Notes under the pieces: model-generated | What the model saw: only the letters and a program-made list of their open reading frames with translations | What the model was told of the DNA's origin: nothing | Database searches by the model: none | Position numbers and translations under genes: made by a program | Part shown: in pieces, positions 49,642 through 59,082 of the stretch | How positions within the stretch are numbered: the first letter of the stretch is position 1 | How the letters are laid out: each line of letters starts with the position of its first letter | Assembly: GCF_003323715.1 (NCBI RefSeq) | Contig: NZ_QOIN01000048.1 | Location: forward strand, 1 to 64,000 | Length of the DNA stretch: 64,000 nucleotides | Direction: 5' to 3' | DNA from: Streptomyces diacarni | Lineage (GTDB): Bacteria > Actinomycetota > Actinomycetes > Streptomycetales > Streptomycetaceae

Positions 49642-50619
49642 ATGACCCTGCTCGAAGTGCGGGACCTGCACGTCGATTTCCACACCCGGGACGGCATCGT
49701 CAAGGCCGTCAACGGTGTGAACTACCAGGTCGAGGCCGGCGAGACGCTCGCGGTGCTCGGCGAGTCCGGTTCAGGCAAGTCGGTGACCGCCCAGGCGATC
49801 ATGGGCATCCTGGACATGCCGCCCGGGCGCATCCCCCAGGGGAAGATCCTCTTCCACGGCGAGGACATGCTCGCGATGTCCAAGGAGGAGCGCCGCAAGA
49901 TCCGCGGCGCCCGCATCGCCATGATCTTCCAGGACGCGCTCTCCTCCCTGAACCCGGTGCTGACCGTCGGCTACCAGCTGGCGGAGATGTTCCGCGTCCA
50001 CCAGGGCGCCTCCCGCAAGGAGGCGAAGGCCAAGGCCATCGAGCTGATGGACCGGGTGAAGATCCCGGCCGCCAAGGCCCGGGTGAGCGACTACCCGCAC
50101 CAGTTCAGCGGCGGCATGCGGCAGCGCATCATGATCGCGATGGCGTTGGCGCTGGAGCCCGATCTGATCATCGCGGACGAGCCGACGACCGCGCTGGACG
50201 TCACGGTGCAGGCGCAGGTGATGGAGCTGCTGGCGGATCTGCAGCGTGAGTTCAACATGGGGCTCATCCTGATCACCCATGACCTGGGTGTGGTGGCGGA
50301 CGTCGCGGACAAGATCGCGGTGATGTACGCGGGCCGGATCGTGGAGACGGCGCCGGTCAAGGAGCTGTACAAGGCTCCGGCCCACCCCTACACCAAGGGG
50401 CTGCTGGAGTCCATTCCCCGCCTCGACCAGAAGGGCAAGGAGCTCTACGCGATCCAGGGCCTGCCGCCCAACATGGCCAAGGTTCCCGACGGCTGCGCCT
50501 TCCACCCGCGCTGCCCCGTCGCACGGGACGTCTGCCGCAGTGAACTGCCCCCGCTCGCCGAGGTCGGCGAAGGACGCGGCAGCGCGTGCCACTTCTGGAA
50601 GGAGACCCTCGGTGAGTGA
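49642..50619 (+). CDS. Oligopeptide ABC ATPase (OppD type), system 1
   Basis: A 325-residue ATPase. Walker A GESGSGKS (40-47), signature FSGGMRQR (about 155), Walker B LIIADEPTTALD (about 175), and the C-terminal oligopeptide/dipeptide extension with the Cys cluster CAFHPRCPVARDVC typical of OppD/DppD [4Fe-4S] proteins. It overlaps the next ATPase gene by 8 bp. Much of its DNA is nearly identical to 55447-56427. Confidence 0.95.
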   Translation: MTLLEVRDLHVDFHTRDGIVKAVNGVNYQVEAGETLAVLGESGSGKSVTAQAIMGILDMPPGRIPQGKILFHGEDMLAMSKEERRKIRGARIAMIFQDALSSLNPVLTVGYQLAEMFRVHQGASRKEAKAKAIELMDRVKIPAAKARVSDYPHQFSGGMRQRIMIAMALALEPDLIIADEPTTALDVTVQAQVMELLADLQREFNMGLILITHDLGVVADVADKIAVMYAGRIVETAPVKELYKAPAHPYTKGLLESIPRLDQKGKELYAIQGLPPNMAKVPDGCAFHPRCPVARDVCRSELPPLAEVGEGRGSACHFWKETLGE

Positions 50620-51688
50620 GAAGCCTCAGCTGACCAAGCAGACCGAGAGCTCGTATGCGGCGGGCGAGCCGATCCTCGAGGTGCGGGACCTGGTCAAGCA
50701 CTTCCCGCTGACGCAGGGCGTTCTCTTCAAGCGGCAGGTCGGCGCGGTCAAGGCCGTCGACGGCATCTCCTTCGACCTCTACCCGGGCGAGACGCTGGGC
50801 ATCGTCGGCGAGTCCGGCTGCGGCAAGTCGACCGTGGCCAAGCTGCTGATGAACCTGGAGGCGCCGACCTCCGGGACCATCCGCTACAAGGGCGAGGACA
50901 TCACCAAGCTGTCGGGGCGTGCTTTGAAGGCGGTGCGGCGGAACATCCAGATGGTGTTCCAGGATCCGTACACGTCGTTGAATCCGCGGATGACGGTGGG
51001 TGACATCATCGGGGAGCCGTTCGACATCCATCCGGAGGTGGCGCCGAAGGGGGACCGGCGGGCCAAGGTGCAGGAGCTGCTGGATGTGGTGGGGCTGAAC
51101 CCGGAGTATGTGAACCGGTATCCGCACCAGTTCAGCGGGGGTCAGCGGCAGCGCATCGGGATCGCGCGGGGTCTGGCGCTGCGTCCGGAGATCATCGTGG
51201 CGGACGAGCCGGTCTCGGCGCTGGACGTCTCGGTGCAGGCGCAGGTCGTCAACCTGATGGAGCGCCTCCAGGACGAGTTCGGCCTCTCGTACATGTTCAT
51301 CGCGCACGACCTGTCGATCGTGCGGCACATCTCCGACCGCGTCGGCGTGATGTACCTGGGCAAGATGGCGGAGATCGGCAGCGACGAGGAGATCTACGAG
51401 CACCCGACGCACCCGTACACGCAGGCGCTGCTGTCGGCCGTGCCGGTGCCCGATCCCGAGGCGGAGGGGCGCAGGGAGCGGATCGTGCTGGAGGGCGACG
51501 TGCCCTCACCGGCGAATCCGCCGTCGGGCTGCCGGTTCCGTACCCGCTGCTGGAAGGCGGAGGCGCGCTGCGCCGAAGAGGTGCCTCTGCTGGCGATTCC
51601 CGCGCCGTTCGAGGAGGCGGAGTCGGGCGCCGCGCACCCGTCGGCCTGCCACTTCGCCGAGGAGCGGGCGGCCGTGGTCGCGGTCTGA
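50612..51688 (+). CDS. Oligopeptide ABC ATPase (OppF type), system 1
   Basis: A 358-residue ATPase with Walker A GESGCGKS (about 66), FSGGQRQRIG (about 174), IIVADEPVSALDVS and the C-terminal Cys-containing oligopeptide extension (CRFRTRCWKAEARC). LVKHFPLTQGVLFKR is typical of the OppF branch. GTG start inside the end of the preceding gene. It shares a near-identical tract of about 370 bp with the OppF gene of system 2. Confidence 0.95.
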   Translation: MSEKPQLTKQTESSYAAGEPILEVRDLVKHFPLTQGVLFKRQVGAVKAVDGISFDLYPGETLGIVGESGCGKSTVAKLLMNLEAPTSGTIRYKGEDITKLSGRALKAVRRNIQMVFQDPYTSLNPRMTVGDIIGEPFDIHPEVAPKGDRRAKVQELLDVVGLNPEYVNRYPHQFSGGQRQRIGIARGLALRPEIIVADEPVSALDVSVQAQVVNLMERLQDEFGLSYMFIAHDLSIVRHISDRVGVMYLGKMAEIGSDEEIYEHPTHPYTQALLSAVPVPDPEAEGRRERIVLEGDVPSPANPPSGCRFRTRCWKAEARCAEEVPLLAIPAPFEEAESGAAHPSACHFAEERAAVVAV

Positions 51689-51792
51689 GTCCGGCCCTGG
51701 GGGCTGTCGTGCCCGCCCGTGTGGTCCATACGGGTTCCGGCCCTCCGGGGCCCGGGCACGGCATCCGGGCATATGGTGTCAAAAGGTGTTAA

Positions 51793-51819
51793 GTGGGTCC
51801 GAGTCGAACTCGGACCCAC
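51793..51819 (+). promoter_or_regulatory. 12-bp hairpin just upstream of the second peptide operon
   Basis: GTGGGTCCGAGT (51793-51804) and ACTCGGACCCAC (51808-51819) form a perfect stem with a 3-nt loop, ending 8 nt before the AGGAGG ribosome site of the next gene. It could end operon 1 or act in the leader of operon 2; the proximity to the ribosome site favours a leader role. Confidence 0.6.
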
Positions 51820-51839
51820 AGCGCTTCCAGGAGGCACCC

Positions 51840-53489
51840 ATGCGTGGAGCCACCCGCGTGACCATGACCAGGAGGGCGCTCGCCGCCGTGGGTGTGCTCG
51901 CGCTCACGGCGACCGCCTGCGGTGGCGGTTCCAGCTCGGGAGGTGCCGGCGGCGGGGCACCCGACGGTGTGATCCGCGCCTTCTGGACCGACCCGCAGCA
52001 TCCGGTCGAGCCGGCGAACACCAACGAGGTGCAGGGCGGCAAGGTCCTCGACATGATCATGCGGGGGCTCAAGAAATACGACCCGAGCACGGGTGAGGCC
52101 AAGAACGCCGTCGCCGAGTCCATCACGACCGACGACCAGCGCACCTTCCGCATCAAGCTGGAGAAGGGCTGGAAGTTCTCCGACGGCACGCCGGTGACGG
52201 CGAAGTCGTTCGTGGACGCGTGGAACTACGGCGCGCTGGTCACCAACAAGCAGGTCAACTCCTACTTCTTCCAGTACATCGACGGCTACGACGACGTCCA
52301 CCCCGAGAAGGGGAAGCCCGAGGCGAAGAAGATGTCGGGGCTGAAGGTCACCGGCGACCGCGCCTTCACGGTGAAGCTCAACCAGAAGTTCTCCATGTGG
52401 CCGCAGACGCTCGGCTACAGCGCTTACGCGCCCCTGCCGAAGTCCTTCTTCACCGACCACGAAGGCTGGCTGAAGAAGCCGGTGGGCAACGGCCCGTACA
52501 AGGTGGACTCCTACACCCGCGGTCAGTCGATGAAGCTGTCGCGCAACACGCACTACAACGGCGCGGACAAGCCGCGGAACAAGGGCGTCGAGCTGCGGGT
52601 CTACACCGATCAGAACACCGGCTACACCGACTTGCAGGCCGGAAACCTGGACGTCGTCGACGAACTGCCGGCCGGGCAGCTCAAGAACGCCAAGCGGGAC
52701 CTGAACGGCCGCTACATCAACCAGCCCGCGGGCATCACCCAGACCCTCTCCTTCCCGATGTACGACAAGCGGTGGAAAGGCGAGAAGGGCGCGCTGGTGC
52801 GGCGGGGCCTCTCCCGTGCGATCAACAGGAAGGAGGTGACCGAGGAGATCTACCACGGCACGCGGGAGCCCGCGACCGACCTGACCTCTCCCGTGCTGGG
52901 GGCGGGCGGCGGGTACGAGCCCGGCCTGTGCGGCAGCGCGTGCGAGTACGACCCGAAAGCGGCCAAGAAGCTCATCAAGCAGGGCGGCGGACTTCCCGGC
53001 GGCAAGATCACGCTGACCTCGAACGTGGACACCGGCTCCCACCGGCAGTGGATGGAAGCCGTCTGCAACAGCATCAACCGCACCCTGGACAAGAACAACG
53101 CCTGCACGGTGAATCCGGTGCCGACGTTCAGCGAGTTCCGCTCCGACATCAGCGGCAAGAAGATGAAGGGCATGTTCAGGACCGGGTGGCAGATGGACTA
53201 TCCGCTGATCCAGAACTTCATCCAGCCCCTCTACTACACCGACGCCTCCTCCAACGACTCCGGATTCTCCGACCCGAAGGTCGACAAGCTCATCGACCAG
53301 GCGAACGCGGCCGGCGATCAGAAGAGCGCGATCGGCCTCTTCCAGCAGGCGGAGAAACGCATCCTTGAGACGTTCCCCGCCATTCCGCTGTGGTACCAGA
53401 ACGGGAACGCCGGATACTCCGAGCGCGTCGGCAACGTGAAGCTCAACCCCTTCTCCGTGCCGGTCTTCACCGACATCAAGGTCAAGTGA
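51840..53489 (+). CDS. Oligopeptide-binding lipoprotein, system 2
   Basis: A 549-residue family-5 binding protein, lipobox ATAC (Cys27) after a twin-basic signal peptide. It is clearly paralogous to the system 1 binding protein (same DPQHPVEPANTNEVQGGKVLDMIM, FRIKLEKGWKFSDGTPVTAKSFVDAWNYGA and DVHPEKGKPEAKKM segments), but diverged far more than the ATPases. The ATG at 51840 has a perfect AGGAGG. The permease gene follows after 6 bp, without an intervening hairpin. Confidence 0.95.
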   Translation: MRGATRVTMTRRALAAVGVLALTATACGGGSSSGGAGGGAPDGVIRAFWTDPQHPVEPANTNEVQGGKVLDMIMRGLKKYDPSTGEAKNAVAESITTDDQRTFRIKLEKGWKFSDGTPVTAKSFVDAWNYGALVTNKQVNSYFFQYIDGYDDVHPEKGKPEAKKMSGLKVTGDRAFTVKLNQKFSMWPQTLGYSAYAPLPKSFFTDHEGWLKKPVGNGPYKVDSYTRGQSMKLSRNTHYNGADKPRNKGVELRVYTDQNTGYTDLQAGNLDVVDELPAGQLKNAKRDLNGRYINQPAGITQTLSFPMYDKRWKGEKGALVRRGLSRAINRKEVTEEIYHGTREPATDLTSPVLGAGGGYEPGLCGSACEYDPKAAKKLIKQGGGLPGGKITLTSNVDTGSHRQWMEAVCNSINRTLDKNNACTVNPVPTFSEFRSDISGKKMKGMFRTGWQMDYPLIQNFIQPLYYTDASSNDSGFSDPKVDKLIDQANAAGDQKSAIGLFQQAEKRILETFPAIPLWYQNGNAGYSERVGNVKLNPFSVPVFTDIKVK

Positions 53490-53495
53490 GCCGTC

Positions 53496-54419
53496 GTGGG
53501 GCGCTATGTCGTACGGCGACTGCTCCAGATGGTCCCGGTCTTCATCGGGACGACGTTCCTCATCTTCGTGATGGTCTACGCCGTCGGCGACCCGGTGAAC
53601 GCCATGTTCGGCGACCGGGCGCCCGACCCGGCGACGGCCGCACAGCTGCGCGCGGAGTTCAACCTCGACAAGCCCCTCTGGCAGCAGTACGGGCTCTACA
53701 TGGGCAAGATCTTCTCCGGTGACTTCGGCAACGCCTTCAACGGGCAGCCGGTGACCGAGCTGATGGCGACCGCGTTCCCGCTGACCATCCGGCTGGCGCT
53801 CGTCGCCGTCGTCATCGAGATCGTCATCGGCCTGGTGCTCGGCGTGCTGACCGGCCTGCGCCGCGGGCGGCCCATCGACAGCGGGGTGCTGATGCTGACC
53901 CTCGTCGTCATCTCGGTGCCGACGTTCGTGACCGGCACCGTCTTCCAGTACCTGCTCGGCGTCCGGTGGGGGCTGATCGCCCCCGCCGTCTCGCCCGCCG
54001 CGCCGCTGGGCCAGCTGCTGCTGCCCGGACTGGTACTCGCGCTCGTCTCGCTCGCCTACGTCACCCGGCTGACCCGCACCTCCATCGCGGAGAACTCCCG
54101 CGCCGACTACGTGCGCACCGCCGTCGCCAAGGGACTGCCGCGGCGCCGGGTGACCGTACGGCACCTGCTGCGCAACTCGCTGATCCCCGTCGTCACCTTC
54201 CTGGGCACCGACGTCGGCACCCTGATGGCGGGGGCCCTGGTGACCGAGCGGATCTTCAACATCCACGGCGTCGGCTTCCAGCTGTGGCAGGGCATCGTGC
54301 GGCAGAACTCACCGACCGTCGTCGGCTTCGTGACCGTCCTCGTCATCGTCTTCCTCCTCGCGAACCTGCTCGTCGACCTGTTGTACGCCGTGCTCGACCC
54401 GAGGATCCGCTATGTGTGA
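53496..54419 (+). CDS. Oligopeptide ABC permease (OppB type), system 2
   Basis: A 307-residue six-helix protein, MGRYVVRRLLQMVPVFIGTTFLIFVMVYAVGDPVNAMFG; EAA loop YVRTAVAKGLPRRRVTVRHLLRNSLIPV. GTG start. It is closely similar to the system 1 OppB protein. Confidence 0.95.
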   Translation: MGRYVVRRLLQMVPVFIGTTFLIFVMVYAVGDPVNAMFGDRAPDPATAAQLRAEFNLDKPLWQQYGLYMGKIFSGDFGNAFNGQPVTELMATAFPLTIRLALVAVVIEIVIGLVLGVLTGLRRGRPIDSGVLMLTLVVISVPTFVTGTVFQYLLGVRWGLIAPAVSPAAPLGQLLLPGLVLALVSLAYVTRLTRTSIAENSRADYVRTAVAKGLPRRRVTVRHLLRNSLIPVVTFLGTDVGTLMAGALVTERIFNIHGVGFQLWQGIVRQNSPTVVGFVTVLVIVFLLANLLVDLLYAVLDPRIRYV

Positions 54420-54470
54420 CCCACGCCCGCCGGCGCGCACCGCGCCCACCCCCACCCGCAGGGGGAGCCC

Positions 54471-55442
54471 ATGACGGGGCCACCCGCCATCGAGGGCCCC
54501 GACGAGACGGAAACGCTCGCCGGGGTCGAGAGCCAGGCCGAGCGGGCCGGCGGCAAGGGCCCCTCCTCACCGGGTCGGGAGCCGCGGGAGCGGGCGCGGA
54601 GCCTGTGGTCCGACGCGTGGCACGACCTGCGCCGCAACCCGGTGTTCCTGATCGCGGGCCTGCTCATCGCGTTCCTCGTGCTCATCTCCGTGTGGCCGGG
54701 CCTCATCGCCTCCCGGGACCCGCTCTCCTGCCGGCTGGGCCGCTCGCTGGACGCCTCCTCGGCGGGGCACTGGTTCGGCTTCGACACCCAGGGATGCGAC
54801 GTGTACACGCGGGTGGTCTACGGCGCCCGAACGTCCGTGACGGTCGGCGTCTGCGCCACGCTGGGGGTGGCCGTGCTGGGCAGCGTGCTCGGCGGACTCG
54901 CCGGGTTCTTCGGCGGCGTGTGGGACGCCGTTCTCTCCCGCCTCACCGACATCTTCTTCGGCATCCCCATGATCCTGGGCGGCCTGGTCTTCCTCTCCAT
55001 GACCGGAAGCCGCTCGGTGTGGACGGTGGTCGCCTTCATCGTGCTGCTCGGCTGGCCGCAGGTGGCCCGCATCGCGCGCGGCTCCGTCATCACGGCCAAA
55101 CAGAACGACTACGTACTGGCCGCCCGCGCGCTGGGTGCGGGCAACGCCCGGATGATGACCCGGCACATCCTGCCGAACGCCGTCGCCCCCGTGATCGTGA
55201 CGGCGACCATCGCGCTGGGCACCTACATCTCGCTGGAGGCCACGCTCAGCTTCCTCGGCGTGGGCCTCCAGCCGCCTACCGTCTCTTGGGGCGCCGACAT
55301 CTCCGCCGCCTCCCAGGGCATGCAGTTCCGCAACGCGCCGCACATCCTGCTGTACCCGGCCGCCGCGCTCAGCCTCACCGTGCTGGCGTTCATCATGCTC
55401 GGCGACGCGGTGCGCGACGCCCTCGACCCGAAACTGAGGTGA
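54471..55442 (+). CDS. Oligopeptide ABC permease (OppC type), system 2
   Basis: A 323-residue protein with a longer acidic N-terminal tail (about 45 residues) than its paralogue, then SLWSDAWHDLRRNPVFLIAGLLI and six helices. The EAA loop is YVLAARALGAGNARMMTRHILPNAVAPVIV. The extracytoplasmic loop CRLGRSLDASSAGHWFGFDTQGCDVYTR has two Cys that could form a disulfide. GGGGGAG precedes the ATG. Confidence 0.95.
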   Translation: MTGPPAIEGPDETETLAGVESQAERAGGKGPSSPGREPRERARSLWSDAWHDLRRNPVFLIAGLLIAFLVLISVWPGLIASRDPLSCRLGRSLDASSAGHWFGFDTQGCDVYTRVVYGARTSVTVGVCATLGVAVLGSVLGGLAGFFGGVWDAVLSRLTDIFFGIPMILGGLVFLSMTGSRSVWTVVAFIVLLGWPQVARIARGSVITAKQNDYVLAARALGAGNARMMTRHILPNAVAPVIVTATIALGTYISLEATLSFLGVGLQPPTVSWGADISAASQGMQFRNAPHILLYPAAALSLTVLAFIMLGDAVRDALDPKLR

Positions 55443-55446
55443 GCGC

Positions 55447-56427
55447 GTGAGCCTCCTTCAGGTGCGCGACCTGCACGTGGAGTTCCACACCAGAGACGGC
55501 GTGGCCCAGGCCGTCAACGGGGTCGACCTCGGGGTCGAGGCCGGCGAGACGCTCGCGGTGCTCGGCGAGTCCGGTTCCGGCAAGTCGGTGACCGCCCAGG
55601 CGATCATGGGCATCCTGGACATGCCGCCCGGGCGCATCACGGGTGGCGAGATCGTCTTCCAGGACAGGGATCTGCTGACCCTCCCGCGCCAGGAGCGGCG
55701 CCAGATCCGCGGCGCGAAGATGGCGATGATCTTCCAGGACGCGCTCTCCGCTCTGAACCCGGTGCTGACCGTCGGCTACCAGCTGGCGGAGATGTTCCGC
55801 GTCCATCAGGGCGCCTCCCGCAAGGAGGCCAGGGCCAAGGCCGTCGAGCTGATGGAGCGGGTCCGCATCCCGGCAGCGCGCCAGCGGGTGGGGGACTACC
55901 CGCACCAGTTCAGTGGCGGCATGCGGCAGCGCATCATGATCGCGATGGCGTTGGCGCTGGAGCCCGATCTGATCATCGCGGACGAGCCGACGACCGCGCT
56001 GGACGTCACGGTGCAGGCGCAGGTGATGGACCTGCTGGCGGATCTGCAGCGTGAGTTCAACATGGGGCTCATCCTGATCACGCACGACCTGGGTGTGGTG
56101 GCGGACGTCGCGGACAAGATCGCGGTGATGTACGCGGGCCGGATCGTGGAGACGGCGCCGGTCAAGGAGCTGTACAAGGCTCCGGCCCACCCCTACACCA
56201 AGGGACTGCTCGACTCCATTCCCCGCCTCGACCAGAAGGGCGGGCAGCTCAACGTCATCCGGGGCATGCCGCCCAACCTGCAGCAGACCCCCCCGGGCTG
56301 CGCCTACAACCCCCGCTGCCCCATGGCGCGTGCGGTCTGCCGCAAAGACGAACCTCCGCTGTACGAGGTCTCGGCGCTGCGGGCCAGCGCCTGCCACTTC
56401 TGGGAGGAGATGTTCGATGCACGGTGA
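55447..56427 (+). CDS. Oligopeptide ABC ATPase (OppD type), system 2
   Basis: A 326-residue ATPase: Walker A GESGSGKS (40-47), FSGGMRQR, LIIADEPTTALD and the Cys-containing C-terminus CAYNPRCPMARAVC. GTG start 4 bp after the permease stop codon. Long stretches are base-for-base near identical to the system 1 gene. Confidence 0.95.
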   Translation: MSLLQVRDLHVEFHTRDGVAQAVNGVDLGVEAGETLAVLGESGSGKSVTAQAIMGILDMPPGRITGGEIVFQDRDLLTLPRQERRQIRGAKMAMIFQDALSALNPVLTVGYQLAEMFRVHQGASRKEARAKAVELMERVRIPAARQRVGDYPHQFSGGMRQRIMIAMALALEPDLIIADEPTTALDVTVQAQVMDLLADLQREFNMGLILITHDLGVVADVADKIAVMYAGRIVETAPVKELYKAPAHPYTKGLLDSIPRLDQKGGQLNVIRGMPPNLQQTPPGCAYNPRCPMARAVCRKDEPPLYEVSALRASACHFWEEMFDAR

Positions 56428-57556
56428 GGGATCGAGCCGCAAGGTGGCCAGGGAGGAGCTGATCCAGGCGCGGAAGCTGCTGGCGAAGTCGCACGCCGAG
56501 CGCAGTTACGCGGCGGGCGAGCCGATCCTCCAGGTGCGGGACCTGGTCAAGCACTTCCCGCTGACGCAGGGTGTCCTCTTCAAGCGGCAGGTCGGCGCGG
56601 TCAAGGCTGTCGACGGCGTCTCCTTCGACCTGCGGAAGGGGGAGACGCTGGGCATCGTCGGCGAGTCGGGCTGCGGCAAGTCGACGGTGGCCAAGCTCAT
56701 CACCCACCTGGAGAGGCCGACGGCGGGCACGATCCGCTACAAGGGCAACGACATCACCCGCGCCTCGGGGCGTGCTTTGAAGGCGGTGCGGCGGAACATC
56801 CAGATGGTGTTCCAGGATCCGTACACGTCGTTGAATCCGCGGATGACGGTGGGTGACATCATCGGGGAGCCGTTCGACATCCATCCGGAGGTGGCGCCGA
56901 AGGGGGACCGGCGGGCCAAGGTGCAGGAGCTGCTGGATGTGGTGGGGCTGAACCCGGAGTATGTGAACCGGTATCCGCACCAGTTCAGCGGGGGTCAGCG
57001 GCAGCGCATCGGGATCGCGCGGGGCCTGGCGCTGCGTCCGGAGATCATCGTGGCGGACGAGCCGGTCTCGGCGCTGGACGTCTCTGTGCAGGCGCAGGTC
57101 GTCAACCTGATGGAGCGACTCCAGGACGAGTTCGGCCTCTCCTACGTCTTCATCGCGCACGACCTGTCCATCGTGCGGCACATCTCCGACCGCGTCGGCG
57201 TGATGTACCTCGGCAAGCTCGTCGAAGTGGGTACGGAGACCGAGATCTACGAGCACCCGACGCACCCCTACACGCAGGCGCTGCTGTCGGCCGTGCCGGT
57301 GCCCGATCCCGAGGCGGAGGGGCGCAGGGAGCGGATCGTGCTGGAGGGCGACGTGCCCTCACCGGCCAACCCGCCGTCGGGCTGCCACTTCCGCACCCGC
57401 TGCTGGAAGGCGCAGCAGCGCTGCGCCGAGGAGGAGCCGCCGCTCGCGGTGCCGGAGAACTTCGCCGACAGTCTTCCAGGCGAGGCCGTCCACCACCCCT
57501 CCGCCTGCCATTTCGCGGCCGAGCGCGCCGCGGTGGTGGGGCCCGTCGAGACGTGA
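56417..57556 (+). CDS. Oligopeptide ABC ATPase (OppF type), system 2
   Basis: A 379-residue ATPase, 21 residues longer than the system 1 paralogue because of an added basic helix at the N-terminus (SRKVAREELIQARKLLAKSHAERS). Walker A GESGCGKS near 81; FSGGQRQRIG, VADEPVSALDVS and the C-terminal CHFRTRCWKAQQRC follow. The ATG lies inside the end of the preceding gene (11-bp overlap). Confidence 0.95.
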   Translation: MHGEGSSRKVAREELIQARKLLAKSHAERSYAAGEPILQVRDLVKHFPLTQGVLFKRQVGAVKAVDGVSFDLRKGETLGIVGESGCGKSTVAKLITHLERPTAGTIRYKGNDITRASGRALKAVRRNIQMVFQDPYTSLNPRMTVGDIIGEPFDIHPEVAPKGDRRAKVQELLDVVGLNPEYVNRYPHQFSGGQRQRIGIARGLALRPEIIVADEPVSALDVSVQAQVVNLMERLQDEFGLSYVFIAHDLSIVRHISDRVGVMYLGKLVEVGTETEIYEHPTHPYTQALLSAVPVPDPEAEGRRERIVLEGDVPSPANPPSGCHFRTRCWKAQQRCAEEEPPLAVPENFADSLPGEAVHHPSACHFAAERAAVVGPVET

Positions 57557-57565
57557 GGGGCTGAC

Positions 57566-58585
57566 CTACCAGGTCTGCGGCGGGGGCCCGTACGGTGCGG
57601 GGCCGCCTGCCGGGTACGAGGGGCTGGGGCGCGGGGAGCGCTGCTGTCCCCGGGAGAGGGCCAGCAGGACGGCCGCGCCCGCGACGACCTCGAACACGTA
57701 GGTCAGCACGTGCAGCTGGTTTTCGATGCCGAGGTCGCCGAAGTGCGCGAACAGGTCCGTCTTGATGCCGAAGGCGACGGCGAACAGGCCGGTGGCGAGC
57801 AGCGGTCCGGCGATGACGAGGCCGAGGGGGCGGGAGAAGGGCGCGCCCGCCAGCGCGGCGACGCCGGCGACCAGGGCGAGGAGCACGACGGTCCACAGGG
57901 ACCAGCCGGGCGGGGCGTCCAGCAGCCGGACGATGGTGCGCTCGCCGGTCAGCGTCTTCTCGTAGCGGTCCCAGCCGAACTGCTGCATGGTGCGTATCTC
58001 CCACGCGACCAGTACCGCGGCCGAGGCGCCCAGCAGCAGGAAGGCGGCCACGGCGCCGCCCTTGGTCGGTCCGGCGGGGGCCGAGTGGGCCACGTCGTGC
58101 GGGGCGGGGGTGCCGTAGCCGTAGCCGCCGGGGGCGGGCTGTGCGGGGCGGCGGCCCGCGAGGGCGGTGACGATGAGGACACCGCCGAGGACGACGGTGG
58201 CGATGGTGCTGAAGAGGACCTTGCTCAGCAGCCCGTCGGGGACGCCCTGCATCCAGTCGGCGTTCAGGTTCCACAGGCCCGGGGTGCGCAGTGCGACGGT
58301 CAGCGTTCCGGTGCCGGCGAGTATCGCGGCGGACGAGGAGGAGCGGTAGGCGGCGGGGGCGGCGACCGCGTAGACCAGCATCAGCGTGGGTTCGAGGAAG
58401 GAGGTGACCCACACCCCGTCCTCGGCGCGGGCCGGCAGCCCGGCCCAGTTCCACCACACGTCGACGACGTCGTCGGCCTTGGTGAAGTCCCGGATGATCC
58501 AGGCGAGGCTGACCAGCGCGAGCGCGGCCAGCAGCAGCGATCCGAAGACGCGCGCTCCGCGCGCGAGTGTCCTGTCCTGGCCCAT
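57566..58585 (-). CDS. Uncharacterised integral membrane protein
   Basis: A 339-residue protein with about seven hydrophobic helices (near 11-30, 65-80, 130-150, 185-203, 240-258, 262-282, 298-318) and a Pro/Gly/Ser-rich C-terminal tail ending YGPPPQTW. No family motif is recognised. It converges on the system 2 operon with a 9-bp gap and is divergent from the third peptide system. Confidence 0.75.
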   Translation of the reverse strand: MGQDRTLARGARVFGSLLLAALALVSLAWIIRDFTKADDVVDVWWNWAGLPARAEDGVWVTSFLEPTLMLVYAVAAPAAYRSSSSAAILAGTGTLTVALRTPGLWNLNADWMQGVPDGLLSKVLFSTIATVVLGGVLIVTALAGRRPAQPAPGGYGYGTPAPHDVAHSAPAGPTKGGAVAAFLLLGASAAVLVAWEIRTMQQFGWDRYEKTLTGERTIVRLLDAPPGWSLWTVVLLALVAGVAALAGAPFSRPLGLVIAGPLLATGLFAVAFGIKTDLFAHFGDLGIENQLHVLTYVFEVVAGAAVLLALSRGQQRSPRPSPSYPAGGPAPYGPPPQTW

Positions 58586-58833
58586 GGCTCGGCCCCCCGT
58601 GTGTACGTGTGTCGCGACGTGCTGGACCTGACGTGTCTACCCGCGAGCACCGCCCGGCAACAAGGCCCTGGCCGGCGGTGTGGACGGCGGTGTGCGCGGT
58701 GGTGAAGCCGCACTCATGTTCGCACGACGTCCACCGCGCGTGCAGGGAAACGCCACGAGCCCCTGTGCGCACGGGAGTTGACGGGGTTCCGCAGTTCAGA
58801 GTGGCTGCTTCGGATATCGGTGAGACGGCGACC

Positions 58834-58933
58834 ACGTTGCGAGATTGTTAAGGCGTTTACTCCCTCTTTTTGCCGTCATGTCCATCTGCGGTCTGTGATG
58901 TCAAGCACGTTGCGACCTCGATCTGCGCAACGT
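58834..58933 (+). promoter_or_regulatory. ACGTTGCG repeats upstream of the third peptide system
   Basis: ACGTTGCG at 58834-58841 and 58907-58914, and its complement CGCAACGT at 58926-58933; the last two form an inverted repeat with an 11-bp spacer. They sit in the roughly 500-bp gene-free region 58586-59082, whose 58800-59040 part is AT-richer and surely contains the promoter. They are candidate sites for a developmental regulator; none is identifiable. Confidence 0.4.
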
Positions 58934-59082
58934 TCGCTCAAGAAAGCCGTTGACGGCGTTCAGCCTGGCCAACACCCCTTGACTGGCACATAACCCGCTT
59001 GCCAAAGTCCGGCTCAACCCACCCGCATCACGCCTCAACGATTCGGGTTCCGGCGAGAATTGAGCGCGGGAGCACACACGCG

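Noticed and set aside
51793..51819. tRNA fragment or T-arm, from GTCCGAGTCGAACTCGGAC
   Set aside because: No acceptor, D- or anticodon arms fold around it; it is a simple perfect hairpin.
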